A stretch of DNA of 64,000 nt, taken from an uncultured Roseobacter sp. (GTDB lineage Bacteria > Pseudomonadota > Alphaproteobacteria > Rhodobacterales > Rhodobacteraceae). Below are positions 25,555 through 34,139 of the stretch, piece after piece; within the stretch, counting starts at the first letter, position 1; the number at the start of each line of letters is the position of its first letter. Location of the stretch: positions 868,001 to 932,000 of the forward strand of contig NZ_CANLXG010000001.1 of the NCBI RefSeq assembly GCF_947495025.1, given 5' to 3'. The notes below the pieces were generated by a model. The model made no database searches. It was not told the origin of the DNA and saw only the letters and a program-made list of their open reading frames with translations. The position numbers and the translations under genes were made by a program.

Positions 25555-27644
25555 TGGAAACTGTCGTTCATCCGGGCCTCGGCCTGCTGCAACGCCTGAT
25601 GATGGAAGCCGGGTGGCACAGCAGTGAGCGCAATCTGACGGAAGCCGCGCCGCACCTCGCCGCCAGCATATCGGCAACTGAACTTCTGGCGACACTGCAT
25701 AACCTGGATGTCCCGGTCTCAACGGCGCAGTGCAGTCTGAAGGAAATAAAAAAAGACGATTGCCCCGCTCTTTTCATCGATAAAAACGGTGATATCTCCG
25801 GTGTGCTTGACGCAGGCAACAAGGGGCTCCTGACGATCCGCCCGGGTCAGGAAACACCTGTCTGGGAAGAGATTAAAAGGAAACCGGGCACAATTGTCCG
25901 GATCGAACGGTTCGCACCGTCTGACGAACAACTCAGTTTTGATGATTTCCGGACAATCACGTCAGGCTTCCGGGGTCTGATACCCGGTCTTGTGCTTGCA
26001 TCTTTCATGACAAACCTGATGGGGCTCGTAACACCGCTGCTGATTATGATGATCTACGACAGGGTCATTCCCTCAGATTCCGTATCGCTGGTGATTTCCC
26101 TCGCGGTAGCTGCGGGTCTGGTGCTTTTTGCAGATGCGGGCTTCCGTCTGGCACGGTCCCATGCGGTTTCCTTTATGGGCAAAACAGTAGAACACAGGCT
26201 CGGCCTTGCCCTTTTTCGCAAGCTGCTGTCTCTGCCACCGGATCAGATCAAGAGTTCCGAGGTCGATCAGCAGATTTCGCGTTTCAAGCAGTTCGAGGGG
26301 ATCCGCGATTTCTTCTCCGGGCAAAGCATGGTGACCCTTCTTGATCTCCCGTTCACCCTTATTTTCCTTGGCCTGATATTCTATCTCGCCCCGCCAGTCG
26401 GATTTCTTGTGGTGGGTCTCGTGGTTATTTTTGCGATCGCAATATGGGTGACCATGCCCGTACAGCAAAGCCTGAACATGCAGGCGGCCCGCGTTAAGGC
26501 AAAGCAACAGAAAATCCTGTTTGAAACCGTACGTATGCAACGCAACATCTACCGCCTCGGACTGGGCGATTTCTGGAAGCAGAAAAACGCGGCCGTTGCC
26601 GAAGAGGCTGCATCGGCATCAAGGGTAGCGCGGCGGTTTCAGATGCTGTGTCAGACATTCGGGCAGAGCGTTATGATGATTGCAGGCGTTGGCGCTGTTG
26701 TTCTGGGAACAGTATCCGCAATGAATGGCAGCATCACTTTTGGTGCGCTGATCGCAGTCATGGCGCTGGTCTGGAAAGTGCTGACACCTCTGCAGTCACT
26801 GTACGCCAACGCGCCTCAGCTTGCCGGATTCCTGCGCAGCCGTGAGCAGATCGACCGTGTCCTTGCAATGCCTCAGGAAACCGTTCGTGGCGCGGCTTCG
26901 TCTCACCAGAAAAGGTTCGAGGGCAGCGTCGCCCTCAGTGGTGTAACGCACCGCTTTCCGGAAGCGACTGATCCCGCCATTTCGCAGGTCTCTCTTGATA
27001 TCGCTGCGGGTGAATTCGTTTCAGTCTCGGGCAACAGCAGCAGCGGCAAGACGACGCTGCTTGAACTGACCATGGGGCTGCACACGCCGCTCGTCGGCTC
27101 AGTGCAGTTGGACGGAATGGATATCCGCCAGATCCCCGTGGACGACCTGCGTCAGGCTTTCAGCTATGCCCAGAAGAAACCAGACGTATTCCACGGCACC
27201 CTTCTGCAGAATTTCAGACTGTCAGCGCCGACCGTGCATGAAGAAGACATTCGTCGTGTCATCGCCGCCATGGGGCTTGAGGAAGAACTTGAAACACTGA
27301 CTGATGGCCTGAACACCCGTTTGACTGAAAAATACCGACAGTCTCTTCCGACATCCACATCGCGCGGTCTCGCTCTCGTCAGAACATTTATAAGACCAGC
27401 CAGAGTCTATCTGCTGAACGACCCCGGCGCAGGTCTTGATTACCTGCGCAAACAGGCGCTCTCGTCCTACCTGAACACCCTCCGGGGAAGTCATACGGTG
27501 ATCGTCGCGTCCAATGAACCAGAATACGTCAACATGGCAGACAGATGCATCTATATGTCCGGAGGGCGGATTGTAGCCAACGATACCGGAACGGCAGGTC
27601 GCAGAAAAATCAACGCACTCATCGCAGCAAACAGGGAAAACTGA
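25554..27644 (+). CDS. Type I secretion ABC exporter (LapB/HlyB-like) with C39-like N-domain
   Basis: 696 residues from the ATG at 25554, which overlaps the previous stop (TAATG). Residues 1-125 resemble a C39-peptidase-like domain without an evident catalytic Cys-His pair, as in HlyB/LapB type exporters that bind unfolded substrate. A membrane domain follows (about 140-440), then an ATPase domain with intact Walker A (GNSSSGKTTLLEL). The signature is altered (LPTST for LSGGQ), Walker B ends LND instead of LDE, and the H-loop His is Ser (VASNEPE). It pairs with the preceding degenerate subunit and the following adaptor. It is probably in the inner membrane and exports the divergent PA14 protein. 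Confidence 0.87.
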   Translation: METVVHPGLGLLQRLMMEAGWHSSERNLTEAAPHLAASISATELLATLHNLDVPVSTAQCSLKEIKKDDCPALFIDKNGDISGVLDAGNKGLLTIRPGQETPVWEEIKRKPGTIVRIERFAPSDEQLSFDDFRTITSGFRGLIPGLVLASFMTNLMGLVTPLLIMMIYDRVIPSDSVSLVISLAVAAGLVLFADAGFRLARSHAVSFMGKTVEHRLGLALFRKLLSLPPDQIKSSEVDQQISRFKQFEGIRDFFSGQSMVTLLDLPFTLIFLGLIFYLAPPVGFLVVGLVVIFAIAIWVTMPVQQSLNMQAARVKAKQQKILFETVRMQRNIYRLGLGDFWKQKNAAVAEEAASASRVARRFQMLCQTFGQSVMMIAGVGAVVLGTVSAMNGSITFGALIAVMALVWKVLTPLQSLYANAPQLAGFLRSREQIDRVLAMPQETVRGAASSHQKRFEGSVALSGVTHRFPEATDPAISQVSLDIAAGEFVSVSGNSSSGKTTLLELTMGLHTPLVGSVQLDGMDIRQIPVDDLRQAFSYAQKKPDVFHGTLLQNFRLSAPTVHEEDIRRVIAAMGLEEELETLTDGLNTRLTEKYRQSLPTSTSRGLALVRTFIRPARVYLLNDPGAGLDYLRKQALSSYLNTLRGSHTVIVASNEPEYVNMADRCIYMSGGRIVANDTGTAGRRKINALIAANREN

Positions 27645-27645
27645 A

Positions 27646-28971
27646 ATGTCCGCCCGTTCTGACAAACAGCCAAAAAGCGGGATTTTCGCCCGCAAGTCCT
27701 TCCGCGAAAAAAACAGGGCACCGATGGTCTCGTCCATGGTCGTGTTCACGCTGAGTGCTTTTCTTGCGGGAGCTGTTGTTCTGTCAATCGTGACGACTGT
27801 ACCGGAACTCGCACGCGCACCAGGGGAAATTACGACCCTGGGCCGCGCGCATCAGGTTGAGAGCATCAACGAAGGGATTGTCCGGACAGTGCATGTCCGA
27901 GAAGGTCAGACGGTCGCAGCCGGTCAGGTTCTGGCGAGCCTGCAGTCTCCCGAACTGGACCGGAACATTCGCTTTGTGACACAGCAGAAACAGGCGCTGA
28001 CCTCACGGATTACGACGCTGGAAAGCATACTGTCATATCTGGATGAACCCGATGCATCTTCTGACCGGGACGGGACTGCGCCTGCCGACGTGAGAGACTA
28101 CGCAAGGTCACGTGTATGGCTTCACGATCTTCAGAAGGAAATTGCGCGCGGGCGGGCACAAAGCCTGCGAGAGATAATCACAGAGCTGGAAGAGGCACAG
28201 AGGCTGATGGCCGGTCGTGTGAAAGAAAAAGAAGCATCAGTCGACAGACTTGCAACGCTTTTTGAGTCTGGCAGCATCACAAGGATCCGGCTGGAAGCAG
28301 AACAGCAGTCCCTCGACGAATTGCGCGGAAGGCTGATCGAAGCCGGCATCGAACTGGCCACGAACAAGGCAAACTACGCGGAATCGAGGGACAAGCCGCT
28401 TGAACGGGATCTTGCACTGCGTGAACAGACACTCACGGAGCTTTTTGCGCTGCAGCAGGAGCAGGACCAGCTGGCAACACAACTGGCTACGCTGGAAAGC
28501 CAGAGAGAAGAGTTGTCTATCAGGGCACCAGTCGCAGGTGTCATCCAGGCTGTGGATTTCCCGAAAACCGGAGAAGTGATAGAAGCAGGCAGCACGCTGT
28601 TTGAACTCGTTGGGTCAAATGAAAATCTTGTGGCTGAGCTGAGGATTGGCGAGGCAGACATCGGGCACATCCAGGTGGACGACAGAGTATCCCTCAAGCT
28701 GACAACATTCGATGCACGGCGTTACGGTGAAATAACCGGCCGCATCACAAGTCTTTCCCCCAATATCGTGACTGACCCGACTGACGGATCCACCTATTTC
28801 AGGGGAATTGTGTCACTGGACAGCCTGACAATCGGCAAGGGAAACCTGCAAAGGCCTGTACGGGTTGGCATGGCAGGTGTTGCGGAAGTTGTGACTGACC
28901 AGCGCAGCATGATGGCCTACCTTGCCAAGCCGGTTTACAGGTCTCTGGAAAGCGCGTTCGGAGAGCGTTGA
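27646..28971 (+). CDS. HlyD/LapC-type membrane fusion protein of type I secretion
   Basis: 441 residues with one N-terminal transmembrane helix (about 28-50), a biotinyl-lipoyl-like hairpin (HVREGQTVAAGQVLASLQSPEL), a long alpha-helical coiled coil (about 100-280) and a C-terminal beta-barrel (IRAPVAGVIQAVDFPKTGEVI and later). This is the periplasmic adaptor that joins the ABC exporter to an outer-membrane TolC-like channel. It starts 2 bases after the exporter stop, so it is third in the operon. No TolC homologue is in the window. Confidence 0.92.
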   Translation: MSARSDKQPKSGIFARKSFREKNRAPMVSSMVVFTLSAFLAGAVVLSIVTTVPELARAPGEITTLGRAHQVESINEGIVRTVHVREGQTVAAGQVLASLQSPELDRNIRFVTQQKQALTSRITTLESILSYLDEPDASSDRDGTAPADVRDYARSRVWLHDLQKEIARGRAQSLREIITELEEAQRLMAGRVKEKEASVDRLATLFESGSITRIRLEAEQQSLDELRGRLIEAGIELATNKANYAESRDKPLERDLALREQTLTELFALQQEQDQLATQLATLESQREELSIRAPVAGVIQAVDFPKTGEVIEAGSTLFELVGSNENLVAELRIGEADIGHIQVDDRVSLKLTTFDARRYGEITGRITSLSPNIVTDPTDGSTYFRGIVSLDSLTIGKGNLQRPVRVGMAGVAEVVTDQRSMMAYLAKPVYRSLESAFGER

Positions 28972-29169
28972 ACCGGCTTCCCGAAAAGGGGACCTGAGCA
29001 AAGTCTGGTTGAGCAAAAAAGTAGCCCGATTTTTCGCCAGACCTGTCAGGTTGACAAGGGTGGCGCTGGAAAGCGCTGAAGGTCAGGACCCGGCAAGGCC
29101 AAAGTATTTTTCCTGCGCCTCCCGTCGGATCCGGCGCATAACTCACAGATTTCGCTATATTTCAGGGTG

Positions 29170-31710
29170 TCATGCCCGAACGGCCTGTGCGTCGGGGTCC
29201 TGTCTCTCCAGCAGAAAAGCCCCTGTTTTCTGCGCGCTCATCGGATAGGCCAGCGCGTATCCCTGAAGATACCCGCAGCCGAGGCGCTGAAGGATCGACA
29301 CATGCCTGTCTGTTTCAACGCCCTCGGCCACCACTTCTATCTCCAGCATTCGCCCGATCTGGATGATGGTTTCGACAAGAGCCCGCTGGCGATCAGAATC
29401 CACAATAGGCTGGACCAGCAAGCGGTCGATTTTCAGTTTTCTGGGCGCGATCTGCAGCAGACTGACAATCGATGCGTGACCACTCCCGAAATCATCGATT
29501 TCGATATCAATTCCCATCTGCTCTATCAGACGCAGGTTCTGCTCGATCACATCGTTTTTGGAGTCGAGAAAGGCAGATTCCAGCAACTCAAAAGACAACC
29601 GTCCACGCGGGACATCAAGTTTGCTGATGCGATCCCCGAGAGACGGATCGTTCAGTCTGTGAGCGGACACATTCACCGACACCTTTGGCACGAGGGTCCC
29701 CGCAGCCTCCCACTGAGCGATATCCTCAAGCGCTTTGTTGAGAACCAGCTCATCGAACTGAGACACAAGCCCCATGTCTTCCGCCATTCCAAGGAACTCG
29801 TCCGGCATCAGCAGGCCGAATTCAGAACTTTCCCATCGAACAAGCGCTTCAAGGCCGGTTACCTCCAGTGTCCTTGCATCAAACTGGGGCTGGTAGTGAC
29901 AGGTGATCTCACCCTGATCAAATCCGGCCAGCAACGCGTCAAAGGAATTCTTACGTCTTTTTGCTTCCTCACGCATGGCCGTGTCAAAGAACCTCCGGCG
30001 GCCCCTGCCCGCTTTTTTGGCCTGATAAAGCGCAATGTCAGCATCAATAAACAATGAATGGCCAAGAGACTGGCCGGTCTCAGACACTGCGATGCCGATA
30101 CTCGTCCCGATGTTGCACTGCTGTGACTGGTAAATATAAGGCTTTGCCATTTCCGCGATGATCCTGTCGGCCGTCTGGCTGAGCTGATCATCGTCGGGCG
30201 CGTCGGGCACCAGCGCGACGAATTCGTCCCCACCAACGCGTGCGACCAGCGCATTCTCCGGCAACAGTCGTTGCAACAGTTGTGCCGCATGACGCAGCGT
30301 GGCATCCCCCGCGTCATGGCCGAGGGTGTCATTGATCTGTTTGAAATGATCAATGTCAAAATGCAGGACTGCAATCCTCGCCCCGCCAGCGCTTGTCTGC
30401 TCAATGAGTGCCTTGAAAAAATCGTCCAGATACCGGCGGTTCGCCATGCCGGTCAACGCGTCGTGCCGGCTTTCGTACTCCAGTTCAGCTCTGGCGGCTT
30501 CGAGCTGCTGTGCGCGCACGTAGTCAGCTGTAACGTCGAAATTGACACCATAATACCGCGCCCCGCGCTCGGGTGATTTGACATATTTTCCGCGGGTTCT
30601 GATATGGCGTACCGCACCATCTTTGAGGAGAAGCCGGTAATCTGTGGCGATGTCTCTCTCTTCGCGCAGACACTGCTGAGACAGGCTGTCGACCGCCTCG
30701 CGGTCTTCCGGGTGGATGGTCGACGCCCAGGCATCCGCGTCTACGATGTTCTGCCCTTTGGGCAACCCGAAAAGTTCCAGCAGACGGTCGTCCCAGAATG
30801 CATACTTTGCTCCGACATCATATTCCCAGCGGCCCATTCCGGCAGCGTCCATAGCGATTTCAAGCCGTTGCGCCATATGCTGGCTCTCTGCTTCTCCCGC
30901 TTTGATGTCCGAGATGTCGGTATCTGTTCCGATAATCCGCGCAGGCAGGCCCTGAGCATCACGCCGGACAACCATGCCATTGCTGAAGATCCAGACCCAG
31001 TGGCCGGCGCTGTGCCGCTGTCGGAATTTGTAGTTGATGACCTCTGTCTCACCAGCTTCGAGCTTGCGCCATTCCTCGATAATATGGTCCCGGTCCTGAG
31101 GATGTATCGTCTCCAGCCAGGTGTCATTATTTGTGGGAATGGGCGCGTCCTGCCCCATGCCGCGCAGCTGACGCCAGCCGGACGAAACGTAGTGCCGGTC
31201 GTTTTCGAAATCGTGGTCCCAGATACCCTGATTTGCGCTGTGCACAGCAGTTCGCCATCGCCATTCGCCTTCGGCCAGGCTGTCGGCGTCCGGCTCAACG
31301 ACGTCTTTGGGTTCGATAACCCGTGCTGCTGCCGTCTCGCTACTGGCTTCTGTTCGGGCCTGAAACAGGAAGAGATGACCTTCTTCATCCGCATCACGGT
31401 AGGCACGCACACGAAAAGGCACCGGAGGCTGCGCGGGCGGCCCCACCAGAAGGGCAATGCAGTCTCCGCAGGTACCATCCCAGACACCGGCCAGATCTGT
31501 TTCCGACGGGCATCCTGCGGTCGGACAGCACAGCGATCTCAGGTCGGCCCCCCGGAGGTTGCTTCTCGATGGCAGCCCCAGAACCTCGGCCGCTTCCGCG
31601 TTGGCCTCGCGTATTTTGAGCGCGGCATCTGCCAGAAAAGCAGGAAACGCCACAGCATTGAGCAATGCTGCCGCGCGTTCCTGGCTCTTTTCGCGGTCTG
31701 CGTTACTCAA
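29170..31710 (-). CDS. PAS-GGDEF-EAL cyclic-di-GMP signalling protein with N-terminal cysteine cluster
   Basis: 846 residues. It has an N-terminal PAS-like domain (about 10-110), two further PAS domains with PAC motifs (about 145-275 and 285-405), a GGDEF domain with intact RVGGDEFVAL near residue 490 and an EAL domain with intact GLEALVRW near residue 625. Both diguanylate cyclase and phosphodiesterase motifs are present; no RxxD inhibitory site is obvious before GGDEF. The first domain has Cys 61, 62, 67, 81 and 84 (CCPTAGC and CGDC), which could bind a metal or Fe-S centre. No membrane segment is visible. It converges with the type I secretion operon, suggesting but not proving a link to surface adhesion. 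Confidence 0.92.
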   Translation of the reverse strand: MSNADREKSQERAAALLNAVAFPAFLADAALKIREANAEAAEVLGLPSRSNLRGADLRSLCCPTAGCPSETDLAGVWDGTCGDCIALLVGPPAQPPVPFRVRAYRDADEEGHLFLFQARTEASSETAAARVIEPKDVVEPDADSLAEGEWRWRTAVHSANQGIWDHDFENDRHYVSSGWRQLRGMGQDAPIPTNNDTWLETIHPQDRDHIIEEWRKLEAGETEVINYKFRQRHSAGHWVWIFSNGMVVRRDAQGLPARIIGTDTDISDIKAGEAESQHMAQRLEIAMDAAGMGRWEYDVGAKYAFWDDRLLELFGLPKGQNIVDADAWASTIHPEDREAVDSLSQQCLREERDIATDYRLLLKDGAVRHIRTRGKYVKSPERGARYYGVNFDVTADYVRAQQLEAARAELEYESRHDALTGMANRRYLDDFFKALIEQTSAGGARIAVLHFDIDHFKQINDTLGHDAGDATLRHAAQLLQRLLPENALVARVGGDEFVALVPDAPDDDQLSQTADRIIAEMAKPYIYQSQQCNIGTSIGIAVSETGQSLGHSLFIDADIALYQAKKAGRGRRRFFDTAMREEAKRRKNSFDALLAGFDQGEITCHYQPQFDARTLEVTGLEALVRWESSEFGLLMPDEFLGMAEDMGLVSQFDELVLNKALEDIAQWEAAGTLVPKVSVNVSAHRLNDPSLGDRISKLDVPRGRLSFELLESAFLDSKNDVIEQNLRLIEQMGIDIEIDDFGSGHASIVSLLQIAPRKLKIDRLLVQPIVDSDRQRALVETIIQIGRMLEIEVVAEGVETDRHVSILQRLGCGYLQGYALAYPMSAQKTGAFLLERQDPDAQAVRA

Positions 31711-31812
31711 AACGGCGTCCTCGATACCTGCTTTCTGGTACCGGCCCGCCGCTTAAAACCGGGTTATCATTTAAAAGTCTAAGGGTTTTCTGCGCCCGAA
31801 AGTGCCGGAACA

Positions 31813-32826
31813 CTACTGTTTCCGTGTGGTCTGGCCAGGTTCAAACTGCAGCGGCAGAACCTTGCTGCGTTCGGTCGGCACACCATTTATGCGCGCCAGC
31901 AGATTACGTGCCCCGGTAATGCCCATCAGACGTCTGAGCGTACGGATTGTCGTCAGCTTCATCGGCAGAACACTGGCAAGATCAAGCCCGTTGAACCCGA
32001 CGATGCCGATGTCGTCCGGCACCCGCAATCCCCGCGCCTGACAGCACATCAGCCCCCCGAAGGCCATATGATCATTGAGATAGCAGATGAGATCCGGCTG
32101 GTCCTGATCCAGCAGGGTCGCTGTCCCGTCAAAACCGGTTACAAAAGCATTCCCAAGCGGTGGCCGCGCTGCTGCGACCCTGTACCCCGCATCAGGACGG
32201 TATACACTGCGTATGCCCTCGAGGCGGGCATCGGCGCGTTTGTCGTGCCCCAGCGGCGTGCTGACAAAAGCAGGCCGCCGGTATCCAAGTTCCGCTGCGT
32301 GGTCTCCGATCATGCGACCTGCTCTGAAATGATCAATCCCGACGCAGATATCGATCGGATCATCCGTATGATCCCAGATCTCCAGTACCGGAATGGGGGA
32401 GGCCCGCAGAAGTTCCCGCGTCTCAGGATGGTGATCAACGCCCGTCAGGATGATGGCGGCGGGTTGCCAGGACAGTAACCTGCGAACCCAGGCCAGTTCG
32501 GCCTCCGGGTCGTACTCGGTTGTATCGATCACACTGGAATAACCGGCGCTGTCGAATGTCTGCCGCATCCCGTTCAGGATCTCGGCGAAAACCTCTCCGG
32601 CAAATGTGGGCAATGATATCCCGATCAGATTAGAGTTTGAAACCACCAGTGAACGCGCGGCACTGTTGGGCATATATTTCATCTGCCGGGCGACTTTGAG
32701 GATATCGGCACGGGTCTTTTCAGACACGCCCTCAACGCCGCGGATAGCGCGGGAGACGCTCATCACACTGACCCCGGCCCGTCGTGCGACGTCCTCTATT
32801 TTCGTGGGCCCTTTGCGGCGCGGCAT
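31813..32826 (-). CDS. LacI-family transcriptional regulator of the sugar ABC operon
   Basis: About 337 residues, with an N-terminal LacI helix-turn-helix (IEDVARRAGVSVMSVSRAI) and a periplasmic-binding-protein-like effector domain. The ATG at 32826 is preferred since GGAG lies 5 nt upstream; a start 36 bases earlier is also open. It is divergent from a CUT1-type sugar transporter. An 18-bp perfect palindrome with a central GTTAAC lies between them, typical of a LacI-type operator. It probably represses the transporter until the sugar is bound. Confidence 0.9.
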   Translation of the reverse strand: MPRRKGPTKIEDVARRAGVSVMSVSRAIRGVEGVSEKTRADILKVARQMKYMPNSAARSLVVSNSNLIGISLPTFAGEVFAEILNGMRQTFDSAGYSSVIDTTEYDPEAELAWVRRLLSWQPAAIILTGVDHHPETRELLRASPIPVLEIWDHTDDPIDICVGIDHFRAGRMIGDHAAELGYRRPAFVSTPLGHDKRADARLEGIRSVYRPDAGYRVAAARPPLGNAFVTGFDGTATLLDQDQPDLICYLNDHMAFGGLMCCQARGLRVPDDIGIVGFNGLDLASVLPMKLTTIRTLRRLMGITGARNLLARINGVPTERSKVLPLQFEPGQTTRKQ

Positions 32827-32897
32827 CGGCTCTCCTTTCATAACGGCACCTGTCTGCTTCATTTTTGCGAGTACAATCAGATACCTGAGGTATCGTT

Positions 32898-32915
32898 TAC
32901 GTTAACGTTAACGTA
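32898..32915. promoter_or_regulatory. Perfect palindromic LacI-type operator
   Basis: TACGTTAACGTTAACGTA is an exact 18-bp palindrome in the divergent region between the LacI regulator and the sugar transporter genes. It consists of overlapping GTTAAC cores. Symmetric sites of this size with central CG or GC are typical for LacI/GalR regulators. Confidence 0.75.
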
Positions 32916-33021
32916 GTTTTCAGTTTTTGTCCTTCCCGAATTTGCCACCGGCATGCACTCTGCAGAGACCGGCGGGCCTGAACATCCTGGCGCCGGTGAT
33001 GCGCACCGGGGGGAGAACGAC

Positions 33022-34104
33022 GTGCCCAGAATTGTGTTCGATCAGGTCGCCAAAAGCTATGGCGCAACCGAGGTCCTGCCACCGTTTGATCTGGAACTGG
33101 ATGACGGCGAATTTACAGTTCTCGTCGGTCCGTCGGGATGCGGCAAATCCACAACGCTGCGCATGCTCGCGGGCCTTGAGACGCTTTCGGGCGGCGAGAT
33201 TTACTTTGATGAGCGGCCGATAAGCCGGCTGGACCCCAAGGAACGGGACCTGGCCATGGTGTTTCAGGACTATGCGCTTTATCCGCATATGAACATTGCC
33301 AGAAACATGTCCTTTGCCCTGCGGCTGGCGCGGGTTCCGAAGGGTGAGATTGACGAAAAAGTTCAGCGTGTCGCTGAAATGCTGAACATCGCGCATCTGC
33401 TTGACCGCAAGCCGGCCGAACTGTCAGGCGGCCAGCGTCAGCGCGTTGCGATGGGCCGCGCACTGGTCCGGGATGCCGGTACTTTTCTCTTTGACGAACC
33501 GCTTTCCAATCTGGACGCCAAACTGCGCGGTAAAATGCGCGCCGAACTGGCCGAGATGCGCGATACGATCGACAAAAACATGGTCTATGTGACCCATGAC
33601 CAGGTCGAGGCAATGACGCTGGGCGACCGGATTGTCGTGATGAGCGACGGGCTGATCCAGCAGCAGGGATCGCCCGAGGAACTGTTTAAATCGCCGCGAA
33701 ACCGGTTTGTGGCAGGCTTTATCGGCTCCCCCACAATGAATTTCCTGGACGGCGAACTGGTCGAAGAACAGGGCGCTGTGTGGGTTCGCGGCGACGGGTT
33801 TCACCTGCCGCTGGATGCCGAGATCAGTGCACGAGCGAAAAATGCGCCGGACCGCAATATTACGCTGGGACTGCGCCCGTCGAGCTTTTCAACGGATGTC
33901 ACTCTTGGCGCTCCGATAGAGCTGCGCGTCGTGGTTTCAGAATACCTCGGCGCACAGTCTGTTCTTGTCACACGTTGCGGCGGGACGGACGTGCTGGTCG
34001 AGACCCAGAGTGCCGCCCCAGTCAGATCAGGCGGGACCCAGACTTTTGGCGTCCTCACGGACGAACTCATGATTTTCGACAAGACGTCGGGGCTCAGGCT
34101 CTGA
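33022..34104 (+). CDS. Sugar ABC transporter ATP-binding protein (CUT1, MalK/UgpC-like)
   Basis: 360 residues. All ATPase motifs are intact: Walker A GPSGCGKST, Q-loop MVFQDYALYPHM, signature LSGGQRQRVAMGRAL, Walker B LFDEPLSNLD and H-loop VTHDQVEA. A C-terminal TOBE-type regulatory region follows (about residues 240-360). The GTG at 33022 is chosen because GGGGGGAG lies close upstream and the family normally begins at this point; an ATG 69 bases earlier would add an atypical N-terminus. It is the first gene of the operon behind the LacI operator. Confidence 0.93.
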   Translation: MPRIVFDQVAKSYGATEVLPPFDLELDDGEFTVLVGPSGCGKSTTLRMLAGLETLSGGEIYFDERPISRLDPKERDLAMVFQDYALYPHMNIARNMSFALRLARVPKGEIDEKVQRVAEMLNIAHLLDRKPAELSGGQRQRVAMGRALVRDAGTFLFDEPLSNLDAKLRGKMRAELAEMRDTIDKNMVYVTHDQVEAMTLGDRIVVMSDGLIQQQGSPEELFKSPRNRFVAGFIGSPTMNFLDGELVEEQGAVWVRGDGFHLPLDAEISARAKNAPDRNITLGLRPSSFSTDVTLGAPIELRVVVSEYLGAQSVLVTRCGGTDVLVETQSAAPVRSGGTQTFGVLTDELMIFDKTSGLRL

Positions 34105-34139
34105 CACATCAAAAGAACAGCATCAGGGAGGACTGACGA

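Noticed and set aside
30604..31782. A 392-codon plus-strand frame opposite the PAS-GGDEF-EAL gene
   Set aside because: No recognisable motif; the minus-strand gene explains the region completely.
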